Origin: Dehalococcoidia bacterium
GTDB taxonomy: Bacteria; Chloroflexota; Dehalococcoidia; GIF9; UBA5629
Assembly (NCBI GenBank): GCA_016930155.1
Contig: JAFGHL010000116.1
Location: forward strand, 1-49,607
DNA length: 49,607 bases
Reading direction: 5' to 3'
Of the stretch, positions 7,357-14,944 are shown piece by piece. Numbering within the stretch: the stretch's first letter is position 1; the number at the start of each line of letters is the position of its first letter. Position numbers and translations under genes: made by a program. The notes below the pieces were generated by a model. The model saw nothing but the letters and a program-made list of their open reading frames with translations. It had not been told where the DNA came from and did no database searches.

Positions 7357-8580
7357 CTATTTCTTTTCCCCCAGCTTCGGCTCCTTGAGCATGAAGGTCA
7401 GTATGATGGCGACCACCAGCAGGACCGCTAGCAACAGCATGGCCAGCGTGAACTGGCCTGTGGCGTCGCGCAGCACCTCCATGGCGGGCACGACCGCCAC
7501 CGCGCAGGCGTTGCCCAGCAGCCAGAGCCATCCCAGCGATATGCCGGCATATCGCTCACCGGCATATTCTACGGACAGCGTCATCAGTATGGGCAGCGCG
7601 GAGATCATGAAGAAGCCCAGCAGGAAGGAGTTGATCAGGCTGCCGGTGAACCCCATGGGGAACAGCATCAGGACGATGAATATCACTCCGCCGATCAGCG
7701 CCGTGAAGAGGAAAGGTTTGCGCTTCATCAGCTTGTCGGATATCAACGGCATGACGATGCAGCCTATGATGGCGCCCAGTATCATGATCCCGGACACGTA
7801 GCCGACCTCGGTCAGAGGGATGCCGTGCGACTCGTTGAGGAACTTCTCGATCCAGGTGGCGATGCCGTTGAAGCAGCCGGTGCCGATCAGGAAGATGATG
7901 CTGAGGAGGACGAAGCTGGGCATCTTAAGTATATCCTTGAGGCCGCGCCACTGCTTCATGTCCGTGAATTCCGTCGTGGCCGCGGTCAGCCTGGCCGGTG
8001 TGGGAGGGCGCTCTTTAACCAGGACGAAGAACAGCACCACGGCCAGCACTCCGAGCAAGCTGTAGGTAAGCAGCATATTGAAATAGCCGAGGTCCGTCAG
8101 CAACATGGGCGTGACACCCAGGCCGATCATCATGCCTAAAAACATGGCGACCGTTCCCAGGCTGACGGCTGTGGCCTCCTCTTTCTCGGGGAACCAGGTC
8201 ACGGCTATCTTGGTCGTCCCGTTGAGTATGCAGGCCGTGCCCGCGCCCGCGCCTATCTGGGATATGAGCAGTAATAAATATGTATCGGGATTGATCAGCC
8301 GCAGGCAGCCGAAGATGCCCAGCAGCAGGACGCCCGAACCGATGCCCCACCTGATGCCCTTGCGGTCGATAAGTATGCCGAAGGGTATGGAGAAAATGAT
8401 GGACATCAAAGGAAATACCAGCGCCAGCCATCCGCCCTCCATGGGAGTTATGCCCAGGCGCTCCTCCATAAAGGTCTCGACGGCCGCGAAATTTAGCCAG
8501 AAAAACTGTGATACCGCAGACGCGAACATGTAAACAACCAGCACCACCCACCTGTACCCGTAAACTTTTTGTTCTGTCAT
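7357..8580 (-). CDS. MFS transporter
   Basis: 407 residues with about twelve hydrophobic spans in two halves and the MFS signature after the second span (GILIDRKGIRWG near residue 72). The start YGYRWVVLVVYMF and the WLNFAAVE segment are like organic-anion MFS carriers, but the substrate cannot be read from the sequence. A central basic loop (VKERPPTPARL) separates the halves and the C-terminus is cytoplasmic and Lys-rich. AGGGGG precedes the ATG. It follows the TetR gene and precedes the mutase-like gene, so it most likely imports the compound broken down by the cluster or exports a product. Confidence 0.85.
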   Translation of the reverse strand: MTEQKVYGYRWVVLVVYMFASAVSQFFWLNFAAVETFMEERLGITPMEGGWLALVFPLMSIIFSIPFGILIDRKGIRWGIGSGVLLLGIFGCLRLINPDTYLLLLISQIGAGAGTACILNGTTKIAVTWFPEKEEATAVSLGTVAMFLGMMIGLGVTPMLLTDLGYFNMLLTYSLLGVLAVVLFFVLVKERPPTPARLTAATTEFTDMKQWRGLKDILKMPSFVLLSIIFLIGTGCFNGIATWIEKFLNESHGIPLTEVGYVSGIMILGAIIGCIVMPLISDKLMKRKPFLFTALIGGVIFIVLMLFPMGFTGSLINSFLLGFFMISALPILMTLSVEYAGERYAGISLGWLWLLGNACAVAVVPAMEVLRDATGQFTLAMLLLAVLLVVAIILTFMLKEPKLGEKK

Positions 8581-8670
8581 CGATCCCCCTGCCTTTTATT
8601 CAAGTTACGATATGCATCCGCATGCCCCATGACGAGAAGAGTGATTGAAACCGGACCGGATTATCGCTAC

Positions 8671-9387
8671 TTACTTATCTGTGCGGACGTCACCTCCTCT
8701 CTTTTGCGCTTTAGCCGTTTTTTCGCCGGAGGCCGCCGCGACTTCGGGCGGTCTGACGGATATGCCGGACAGGATGAGGCCGGTCTGATGCCGGATGAAC
8801 TCATCCAGTGTGCAGTGTTTGGCGATAAACCACCTGCGGAAGGCCCACATGTCCCCCAGGACGATGATGTCGTGTGCGGTGAGCAGGACATCCTTTACCC
8901 TGAAATCGCCCGATTTGCATCCGGCCGTCAGTATCTTGCCGTACATCGCGGCCAGCTTGTCCTCGACCTCAATCAGCCTGCGGCGCTGGTCGGGCAGCAT
9001 GTTGCCGCTCTCCTGGTACCAGAAGACCTGCACGTCCTGGCTGATGTCTATCATGTGCAGGTAGCGATCGATTGTCATGCGCAGGGTTTTCACAGGACCC
9101 AGCTTCGCCAGCATCATCTCGCTGTCGCGGATGAACTCATGGACGGCGGCCAGCTCCTCGTCCATGATCATGGTTATGATGTCGTCCTTGGTGCTGATAT
9201 AGTGATACAGGGTGCCGACCACGATGCCGCTCTCGCGCGCTACCTCTCGCATGGTGGTCTTGTGCAGCCCTTTCTTGAGGAACAGCCTGGCGGCGGCCAT
9301 GATAATCTCCCGTCGCCTGGAGATGGACGGTTTATTAGCGTCTGCGCCTGCCTTTTTAACCATCATTCCTCTGCACGATTTACTCAT
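8671..9387 (-). CDS. TetR family transcriptional regulator
   Basis: A 238-residue one-component regulator. The N-terminal DNA-binding domain runs from about residue 24: ISRRREIIMAAARLFLKKG, then the helix-turn-helix TTMREVARESGIVVGTLYHY, ending YISTKDDI. The remaining helical part has no recognisable ligand motif. ATG at 9387 is chosen with GAGAG upstream; an ATG pair 21 bases in is a possible alternative. It is the first gene after a near-consensus minus-strand promoter with an inverted repeat at its start site, so it probably represses itself and the five genes behind it until an inducer, perhaps a CoA ester or the substrate, binds. Confidence 0.9.
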   Translation of the reverse strand: MSKSCRGMMVKKAGADANKPSISRRREIIMAAARLFLKKGLHKTTMREVARESGIVVGTLYHYISTKDDIITMIMDEELAAVHEFIRDSEMMLAKLGPVKTLRMTIDRYLHMIDISQDVQVFWYQESGNMLPDQRRRLIEVEDKLAAMYGKILTAGCKSGDFRVKDVLLTAHDIIVLGDMWAFRRWFIAKHCTLDEFIRHQTGLILSGISVRPPEVAAASGEKTAKAQKRGGDVRTDK

Positions 9388-9410
9388 CAACAGCTCTCGA
9401 TAAAGTCACT

Positions 9411-9458
9411 CGAACGAACGACCGTTCGATTATAATTGATGTATTTTGACGTTGTCAA
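9411..9458 (-). promoter_or_regulatory. Promoter and TetR-type operator of the catabolic cluster
   Basis: On the minus strand, TTGACA (9453-9458) and TATAAT (9429-9434) are both exact consensus with an 18-base spacer. Immediately downstream, covering the expected start site, lies the inverted repeat CGAAC-GACC-GTTCG (9415-9428) with a further CGAACG half (9411-9416). This layout suits repression by the adjacent TetR protein. That these are its sites is inferred from position and symmetry. Confidence 0.75.
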
Positions 9459-9463
9459 GTGGC

Positions 9464-9556
9464 ATGGTCATTGCGGGGAACGAAGTGACGAAGCAATCTT
9501 GTACGTGATTGCGGGTAAACAGGATTGCCACGCCCTAACGGGCCCGCAATTACGGA
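9464..9556. repeat. Dispersed repeat, copy C
   Basis: GTCATTGCGGGGAACGAAG, then GTGACGAAGCAATCTTG (shared with copy A), then GATTGCCACGCCCTAACGGG and CCGCAATTACGG. The GATTGC...GCAAT ends are inverted. Intergenic, between the TetR promoter and the gene ending at 9571. Confidence 0.65.
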
Positions 9557-9570
9557 TTTCTATTTCAAGG

Positions 9571-10074
9571 TTATAGGGTCTTCTCTATGCCGTCGAGTAT
9601 CAGCTCGCCCGCGATACGCGCCGCCCTTCCGGCAGGGGCGCGGCATTTCCTGGCGGCGTCGGCCTGGATGAACTCCAGCGATTCGGCCGGGTCTGCCAAA
9701 TCGTAGTACCTGCCGAAGATATGGCGCTGAACTTCCAGGCAGTTGCAGCCGCCGAACTCCCGCTCGAATCGCCGGCACAGCTTGCGGGCCGCGATGGTCG
9801 TGCGCTGCAAAGATACAAAGTCATCGTGTTTCTCGCGTCCCATGGCCATGCCCAGCGCCATGACGGCCCCGATCACCGCTCCGCAGGTCTCTCCCCGCAG
9901 CGCGATGCCGGGCATGGCAGTCGCAGCCTTAAGCGTCTGTTTATCCCCCAGACCAAACTCCTCCTGCAACGCCAGCAGCGTACCCTGCGCGCAGCTTCCG
10001 TAAAGCTCCTCATAGTCGCCCGCCTTTCGCTCGAGACGGTTTAACCTGTCGTCCCTCGATTCAGACTGCTGCAT
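9571..10074 (-). CDS. C-GCAxxG-C-C family redox protein
   Basis: 167 residues fitting the putative redox-active C_GCAxxG_C_C family. In order: GSCAQGTLLALQEEFGL with the first cysteine, LRGETCGAVIGAVMALG matching the GxxCGA core, AARKLCRRF, and FGGCNCLEVQ with the paired cysteines, plus AARKC near the end. Members are small helical proteins often near Fe-S or flavin enzymes; their biochemical role is unclear. GGAGG sits eight bases before the ATG. It shares direction with the alpha/beta hydrolase 29 bases upstream, so the two may be one transcript. Confidence 0.8.
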   Translation of the reverse strand: MQQSESRDDRLNRLERKAGDYEELYGSCAQGTLLALQEEFGLGDKQTLKAATAMPGIALRGETCGAVIGAVMALGMAMGREKHDDFVSLQRTTIAARKLCRRFEREFGGCNCLEVQRHIFGRYYDLADPAESLEFIQADAARKCRAPAGRAARIAGELILDGIEKTL

Positions 10075-10103
10075 TTCGTGTCCTCCATCATCTCAATTAT
10101 CGG

Positions 10104-10904
10104 CTAGCTTTCCAGGAAGCGGATGATCTTCTCGCTGCTCTCGTCCGCCGTGTCGGAGATGAATCCATGGCCGGCCTGCTCGAACACCGCCAGCTCCGCG
10201 CCTTTTATCCTGGAGGACAGTATCCTGGAGTTCTGGGGCGGTATCAGACGGTCACGCGCGCCGGTCATGACCAGCGCCGGTATCTCGATCTGAGGCAGCC
10301 GTTCGTATGTATCGTGAAGCAGGACAAAATTGGCCTGGCTCATATAACCGTGGGTGGGCGTGGGATACTGCGTCGTGGTCTTTACATAACGCTCCACGGC
10401 CTCGGGCTGCTTATCGATGAAATCCCGGTTCCACAGCCAGGGCACGGTCGAGCGCGCCCTCTCTTCGTCCGACAGTTTGGCCCGCTCAGGGTTAAAAAGA
10501 AAGGACTTGGCCTCGGGGGTGGACCCGATGGCATGGGTCCCGCCGCAGGATGTGCAGCCGAGCACCAGCTTTTTTACGCGGGAGGGATGCCTGAGAGCGA
10601 TCTCCTGGGCGATCATGCCGCCCATGGAGACGCCGAAGACATGCGCCGACTCGATGCCCAGCGCGTCCAGCAGCCCTACGGCGTCCCCCACCATCATATC
10701 GGCGGTGTAGGGTATCTCCGGCTTGCCGCTCCTGCCCGCGCCGCGGTTGTCGAAGATAATCACCTTGAAACGAGCCGCCAGGCGGGGCAGTATTACGAAC
10801 CAGTGGCCCGAGTTGGAGCCGTAGCCCATGATCAGCAGCAAAGGCTCTCCCTCGCCGTGAGCCTCGTAGTAAAGCTCGATGCCGTTGACTTTTATAACGG
10901 GCAT
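10104..10904 (-). CDS. Alpha/beta hydrolase
   Basis: 266 residues, a standard alpha/beta-hydrolase fold enzyme. The triad is visible: Ser93 in the nucleophile elbow GVSMGG, Asp218 in GARDRLIPP and His246 in QAGHGF. The oxyanion loop is LLIMGYGSNSGHW near 24-35 and DNRGAGRSG follows strand 4. The cap region near 130-190 contains WLWNRDFID. It likely hydrolyses an ester, lactone or C-C bond of a small substrate; such genes are often misnamed for a specific substrate and none can be assigned. GGAGG precedes the ATG by eight bases. Confidence 0.9.
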   Translation of the reverse strand: MPVIKVNGIELYYEAHGEGEPLLLIMGYGSNSGHWFVILPRLAARFKVIIFDNRGAGRSGKPEIPYTADMMVGDAVGLLDALGIESAHVFGVSMGGMIAQEIALRHPSRVKKLVLGCTSCGGTHAIGSTPEAKSFLFNPERAKLSDEERARSTVPWLWNRDFIDKQPEAVERYVKTTTQYPTPTHGYMSQANFVLLHDTYERLPQIEIPALVMTGARDRLIPPQNSRILSSRIKGAELAVFEQAGHGFISDTADESSEKIIRFLES

Positions 10905-11013
10905 TTCAGGCCTCCCCTCTCTCTGAATAAATGTATTATATCAGTTATTACACGTGCAGCTATATGTGAAAGGGGACAATTATATATAATGTTCCCAATC
11001 GCCGGGGAATCGG

Positions 11014-11172
11014 ATGCAGGGGAAAATAGTTGAGATAATACGTGAGGCCGTACCGGACGACGGCCGGCACATTCGGGGACCGGCCGACCTGTCCGGGCTG
11101 CTGCGCGAGCGCTTCGCCGGCTACAGCTACGGCATCTGCATAGCGGTCTGTCAGGCAGGCGGAAATAAGTAG
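11014..11172 (+). CDS. Small hypothetical protein
   Basis: A 52-codon frame beginning MQGKIVEIIREAVPDDGRHI and ending YGICIAVCQAGGNK. It has an amphipathic N-terminal helix, a charged centre (LLRERFAGYSYG) and a short hydrophobic end with two cysteines. GGGGA lies five bases before the ATG, and TATAAT at 10985-10990 could be a -10 element, though no -35 is clear. It lies between divergent neighbours. I do not recognise a family; coding is plausible from codon use and the start site only. Confidence 0.45.
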   Translation: MQGKIVEIIREAVPDDGRHIRGPADLSGLLRERFAGYSYGICIAVCQAGGNK

Positions 11173-11261
11173 AGACGCGTATATTTAACGTGAATTAACA
11201 CAATGCCCGGATTTTCTGTTTTAATATATGTATTAAATAAAAAAGAGGTAGGAGGTGCAGC

Positions 11262-11693
11262 ATGACCTGGCTAATACCCGGCTTGCCCGCCGGCGGCCCC
11301 GCCCTGGGGATCATCCTGCTTGTTATCGGCATCGTCATCCTGATTATCCCGCGTATAATAAATTACCTGATCGCCGCCGCGTTGATACTGAGCGGTATCG
11401 GATGGTGTATCGCCGGCGTCTGGCTGTGGGGAATACTGGCCATCATCGCCGGTATCGTCATCCTGATCATTCCGCGCATACTGAACTACGTGGTGGGGAT
11501 ATGGCTGATCATACTGGGACTGGGACAGATTTTCGCGTCGGGCTGGGCACTTTTCCCGCTTATCGTCGGCGCGCTCACGCTGCTCTTCGGTATCCTGGTG
11601 ATGGTAAACCCCGGAATACTCAACGCGCTGGTCGCGGTTATCTTCATCATTCAGGGCTTGCTGATGCTTGCGCAATATTACCACTGGTTCTAA
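11262..11693 (+). CDS. Membrane protein with three DUF3096-like repeats
   Basis: 143 very hydrophobic residues. The core unit recurs three times: GIVILIIPRIINYLIAAALI, GIVILIIPRILNYVVGIWLI and GILVMVNPGILNALVAVIFI, each followed by a G-rich turn. Single units of this type are annotated DUF3096, so this looks like a triplicated version with about six membrane spans. Function unknown. A strong site (GAGGTAGGAGG) precedes the ATG. No operon partner is evident; the next gene starts about 270 bases later, beyond a repeat-rich spacer. Confidence 0.75.
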   Translation: MTWLIPGLPAGGPALGIILLVIGIVILIIPRIINYLIAAALILSGIGWCIAGVWLWGILAIIAGIVILIIPRILNYVVGIWLIILGLGQIFASGWALFPLIVGALTLLFGILVMVNPGILNALVAVIFIIQGLLMLAQYYHWF

Positions 11694-11715
11694 ACAGAGC
11701 TACGAGTTCGGGCGC

Positions 11716-11820
11716 ACCTGAAGGTACGCCCCTACAGAAGATCGCTATATACGCGGGCGTACCTGAAGGTACGTCCCTACAGGAGATAGATGTAGGGGCG
11801 GGTTTTTAAACCCGCCCGCG
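11716..11820. repeat. Intergenic repeat cluster (GTACCTGAAGGTAC and TGTAGGGGCG)
   Basis: ACCTGAAGGTACG followed by C/T-CCCTACAG occurs twice, 45 bases apart (from 11716 and 11761); the second includes the palindrome GTACCT-GA-AGGTAC. TGTAGGGGCG at 11791 leads into the stem GGCGGGTTT-TT-AAACCCGCC, also found near 40622 with an AA centre. It could act as a transcription terminator, but its presence elsewhere argues for a dispersed element. The rest of the spacer to 11960 shows only the acylase ribosome binding site. Confidence 0.7.
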
Positions 11821-11960
11821 AATAATGGGTATAAATAAACGGACGCATCGGTAATCCCATTAACTGCCGCCGTCGCCCGGTCTACACTTAGTCACCGGGG
11901 AAAGACGACACTGTGCGGTGTGTTTTTTACCTAAGGCAATTAAAGGCAGGAGGTGGTGAC

Positions 11961-14360
11961 GTGAAGTCGAAGAAAGGCAGGGCACTGGTCATAACGCTGA
12001 GCATCGTACTTGTTTTAGCCATAGTCATTGTGACGGCCATACAGGTGGTGTTCAGGCTTCCACAACCTTCCTATAGCGGTACCGAGAAACTGGACGGCCT
12101 TTCGGCCGCGGTCGAGGTGCGCACCGATGAATACGGCATACCCCATATCTTTGCGCAGAATGAGACGGACCTCTTTTTCGCACAGGGTTATATCACAGCC
12201 CGCGAGCGCATGTTCCAGATGGATATGACGCGCCTGGCGGGCAGGGGTGAGCTTTCTACCGTGCTGGGCGATATGATGCTCAATACCGATAAGTTCTTCA
12301 GGACGGTGGGTTTTTACCGCGCCGCCGAGGCGGAGTACGCCGGCATGGATCCCTCTGCCAGGAAGGTGGTTGACGATTATACACGGGGTGTAAACGCTTA
12401 TATCAACGGCGTCAAATATCTCCCCAGCGAGTATACGATCCTCGGTTTCAAGCCCCAGGTATGGAAGTCCCAAGACACCATGGTCTGCGGTATACTCATG
12501 GCCTACAGCCTCAACCGCAGCAAGGACACCGAGCTCATCCTCAACCAGGTTGGAGAGTATGCCGGCGGCGAACTGCTCGATTCGATTATTCCCAGGGTGC
12601 CCGCCGATGCGCCAACCGTATCCGGCACAGTTGAGCCGGCTCAACCTGCCACGTCTGATGCAGATCGTCCATCAGCATGGGGTGAAGGCGTTGCCGCAGG
12701 CAGCGGACATAGCGAGAGCCTTATATCGCTGGATGTTCCCGCCAGCAACTGGATGATCTTCTCCGGCAAACGTACCGACTCCGGCAAAGCGGTCTTCACG
12801 GGCAGTCCGGACCTGGCGCCCACCATACCGGCGCTTTTCTACCTGGTCCATCTCAAGGGCGGAGACTATGACGTGATGGGCGGCGCCATACCCGGCACAC
12901 CCACCGTTACCGTTCTGGGACTGAACCGCTATTTTGCCTGGAGCACGACCAACGGCAGGGGAGATGAGATGGACTTCTTCATCGAGAAGATCAATCCCGC
13001 CGACACCGATCAGTACCTGACCGAGGACGGATATAAGAACTTCCAGATCGTGGAAGAGACCATCAGGGTAAAGGGCAAGGACGGTTTCAGGGAAGAGAAA
13101 TTGAGGGTGCGTATCTCGAGGCATGGCCCCATTATCTCCGAAGTGATGCCGCGGGCGCCGGCCAACTGCGCCATGATGTGGGTGGGACTGCAGCCGCGCC
13201 TGGGCATCATGGAGGGTTTTATCGCGCTGGATAAGGCCAGGGATTTCGACGAGTTTCGCCGGGCGCTGAGCGTGGTGCGCACGCCCACACTCAATCTGGG
13301 ATACGCCGACATCTATGGGAATATAGGTTACCAGTATATAATGTCGCCGCCCGTACGCAAGGCCGGCGACGGCACCCTGCCCGTGCCTGGTGAAGAGGGC
13401 AAATACGATTGGACAGGCTACGTTCCCTTCGAGAAGCTGCCGTACGATTTCAACCCCGCACAGGGTTACGTGGCCTCCTTTAATAACGTTCCATATAAAG
13501 TCGATTACCATATCACCGATTACTGGATGATCGAGCGCGCCCTGCGCTTCGATCAGATAGTCGGGAGCAAAGATAGGTTCTCGTTAGACGAGATCAGGAA
13601 AATGCAACTGGACAATGTCTCGATTGAGGCGCAGACCTGGGTGCCGCTCATCCTGTCGGCCTGCAGCGGCTTGAAAGATTTGAAGCCGGCGCTGGAACTG
13701 CTCAGGAATTGGAACTATTCCTCCGACGTCGATAGCCCGGCGGCCACGCTTTTTAACTCTTTCTACAGCCATATGGCGCAGAATACGCTGGAAAACAAGA
13801 TCGGCGCCAAACTGATGGCGGAGCTGGCCCAGGACCTTCAGGTATATATACCCGACAGGCTGCTGACCAGGATAGCAGGGGCTAAGGATGACATCCTTTA
13901 CGATGACGTGACAACCGCTGACCTGAAAGAGACGCGCGACGATATCATCAGAAAAAGCATGAACGATGCTAACGCCGAGTTGACGGCCAGGCTGGGACCG
14001 GACCCTGCGAAATGGCAGTGGGGAAAGGTCCACCAGATGACGTTCAAGCATCCGCTGGGCAGCAAACTCGGTTTCTATAACCTGAACCCGATTCCCACCG
14101 CCGGTGACGGTTTCACCATCAACGCGGGCATGTGGGACAGCAAGAATCCTTACGCCATGGATGCCGGCGGGGTTATCAGGCTGGTGGTGGATATGTCCGA
14201 TCTCGAAAAATCCACCATCATGAGCCCGCCCGGGCAGTCCGGTCTTTACATGAGTCCATATTACAACGACCTGGCGCAGATGTGGGCCAACGGGCAGCAG
14301 GTGCCGACGCATTTCCTATCCGCCGGGGAGCTGCCTCAGCTTCTTATATTACAGCCTTAA
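11961..14360 (+). CDS. Penicillin acylase family Ntn-hydrolase
   Basis: About 799 residues, typical for the penicillin/acylhomoserine-lactone acylase (peptidase S45) family. A membrane anchor or signal segment spans residues 8-31. The alpha chain follows with DEYGIPHIFAQNETDLFFAQGY and ARERMFQMD. The nucleophile is Ser262 in PASNWMIFSG, preceded by a Pro/Ser/Gly-rich linker that would be cut out during self-processing; FAWSTTNGRGDEMDFF continues the beta chain. GTG at 11961 is chosen because AGGAGG lies just upstream; an earlier in-frame ATG (11913) has no such site. It likely hydrolyses an amide bond of an N-acyl compound outside the membrane; substrate unknown. Confidence 0.88.
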   Translation: MKSKKGRALVITLSIVLVLAIVIVTAIQVVFRLPQPSYSGTEKLDGLSAAVEVRTDEYGIPHIFAQNETDLFFAQGYITARERMFQMDMTRLAGRGELSTVLGDMMLNTDKFFRTVGFYRAAEAEYAGMDPSARKVVDDYTRGVNAYINGVKYLPSEYTILGFKPQVWKSQDTMVCGILMAYSLNRSKDTELILNQVGEYAGGELLDSIIPRVPADAPTVSGTVEPAQPATSDADRPSAWGEGVAAGSGHSESLISLDVPASNWMIFSGKRTDSGKAVFTGSPDLAPTIPALFYLVHLKGGDYDVMGGAIPGTPTVTVLGLNRYFAWSTTNGRGDEMDFFIEKINPADTDQYLTEDGYKNFQIVEETIRVKGKDGFREEKLRVRISRHGPIISEVMPRAPANCAMMWVGLQPRLGIMEGFIALDKARDFDEFRRALSVVRTPTLNLGYADIYGNIGYQYIMSPPVRKAGDGTLPVPGEEGKYDWTGYVPFEKLPYDFNPAQGYVASFNNVPYKVDYHITDYWMIERALRFDQIVGSKDRFSLDEIRKMQLDNVSIEAQTWVPLILSACSGLKDLKPALELLRNWNYSSDVDSPAATLFNSFYSHMAQNTLENKIGAKLMAELAQDLQVYIPDRLLTRIAGAKDDILYDDVTTADLKETRDDIIRKSMNDANAELTARLGPDPAKWQWGKVHQMTFKHPLGSKLGFYNLNPIPTAGDGFTINAGMWDSKNPYAMDAGGVIRLVVDMSDLEKSTIMSPPGQSGLYMSPYYNDLAQMWANGQQVPTHFLSAGELPQLLILQP

Positions 14361-14377
14361 AACAAATGTAAGCAGGG

Positions 14378-14599
14378 CTACATCACAGCCATTTTGATTA
14401 TCCCGGTTGTAAACATGATGTATGCCCCGATGAAGCAACCTGCAGCCAGGGCCAGAACAACGATCGCTATGACAAGGGAAGTCCTGTCCTTATTTTTAAT
14501 CGCGGGTTGAAGAAACCAGATGCTAAGTGGTATTAAAAATACACCGATTACGATGGCGATTACGCCGAGGATGTTGCTCAGAGTTTTTATAAGATCCAT
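14378..14599 (-). CDS. Small two-span membrane protein
   Basis: 73 residues with two hydrophobic spans (about 9-31 and 41-65) joined by a charged loop NKDRTSL. No family is recognised. No clear ribosome binding site precedes the ATG. It converges on the acylase gene, with only 17 bases between their stops. Coding is supported by the coherent two-span pattern. Confidence 0.55.
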   Translation of the reverse strand: MDLIKTLSNILGVIAIVIGVFLIPLSIWFLQPAIKNKDRTSLVIAIVVLALAAGCFIGAYIMFTTGIIKMAVM

Positions 14600-14944
14600 C
14601 GGATTGTAGAAGTGTAATTTATTTCCCGGTAGTTCGCAAGAGATTTAAACGCATTCGATCCTTTCTGAACACGGCTTAGATCAAAGGAAAGAGCGCACGA
14701 ACCACAGCCTGTCAGGTAAGAAACGGAGATTTCTGTTATAGTAGTCGAGCCGTAATTAGTGGCTGTTCTCGGGCAGGCTGAAACTCCGGCCTGCGTGCCG
14801 TCTGTGCGCGAAGCAGCCGCTGCCGACGGTATAAAATGCCGACCCTTTGACCGGGAATCAGCCCGGTTGTTCATAGAGTGCTGCTTATGATAGAGGACAC
14901 TAAGTGATCGGTATCGATAGGGAGGTGTTTTAAGGAGGTTTTGT
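14600..14944. other. Gene-free spacer with nested inverted repeats
   Basis: This 345-base stretch has no convincing gene. It holds several GC-rich inverted repeats: GCAGG with CCTGC (14774-14794), TGCCGTC with GACGGTA (about 14796-14832), and ACCGGG-AATCAG-CCCGGT (14850-14867). Two strong Shine-Dalgarno sequences (GGGAGGTG and AAGGAGG) stand just before the DapB-like start. The folds could form a structured leader, but I could not match lysine, cobalamin, TPP or SAM riboswitch cores. Confidence 0.4.

Noticed and set aside
10167-11033. Plus-strand frame of 288 codons opposite the alpha/beta hydrolase
   Set aside because: The hydrolase has an intact triad and a strong ribosome binding site; this frame is its antisense.
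11797-11816. GGCGGGTTT...AAACCCGCC stem as a simple terminator
   Set aside because: The same stem with flanking TGTAGGGGCG recurs at 40622, also away from any suitable T run, which points to a dispersed element.
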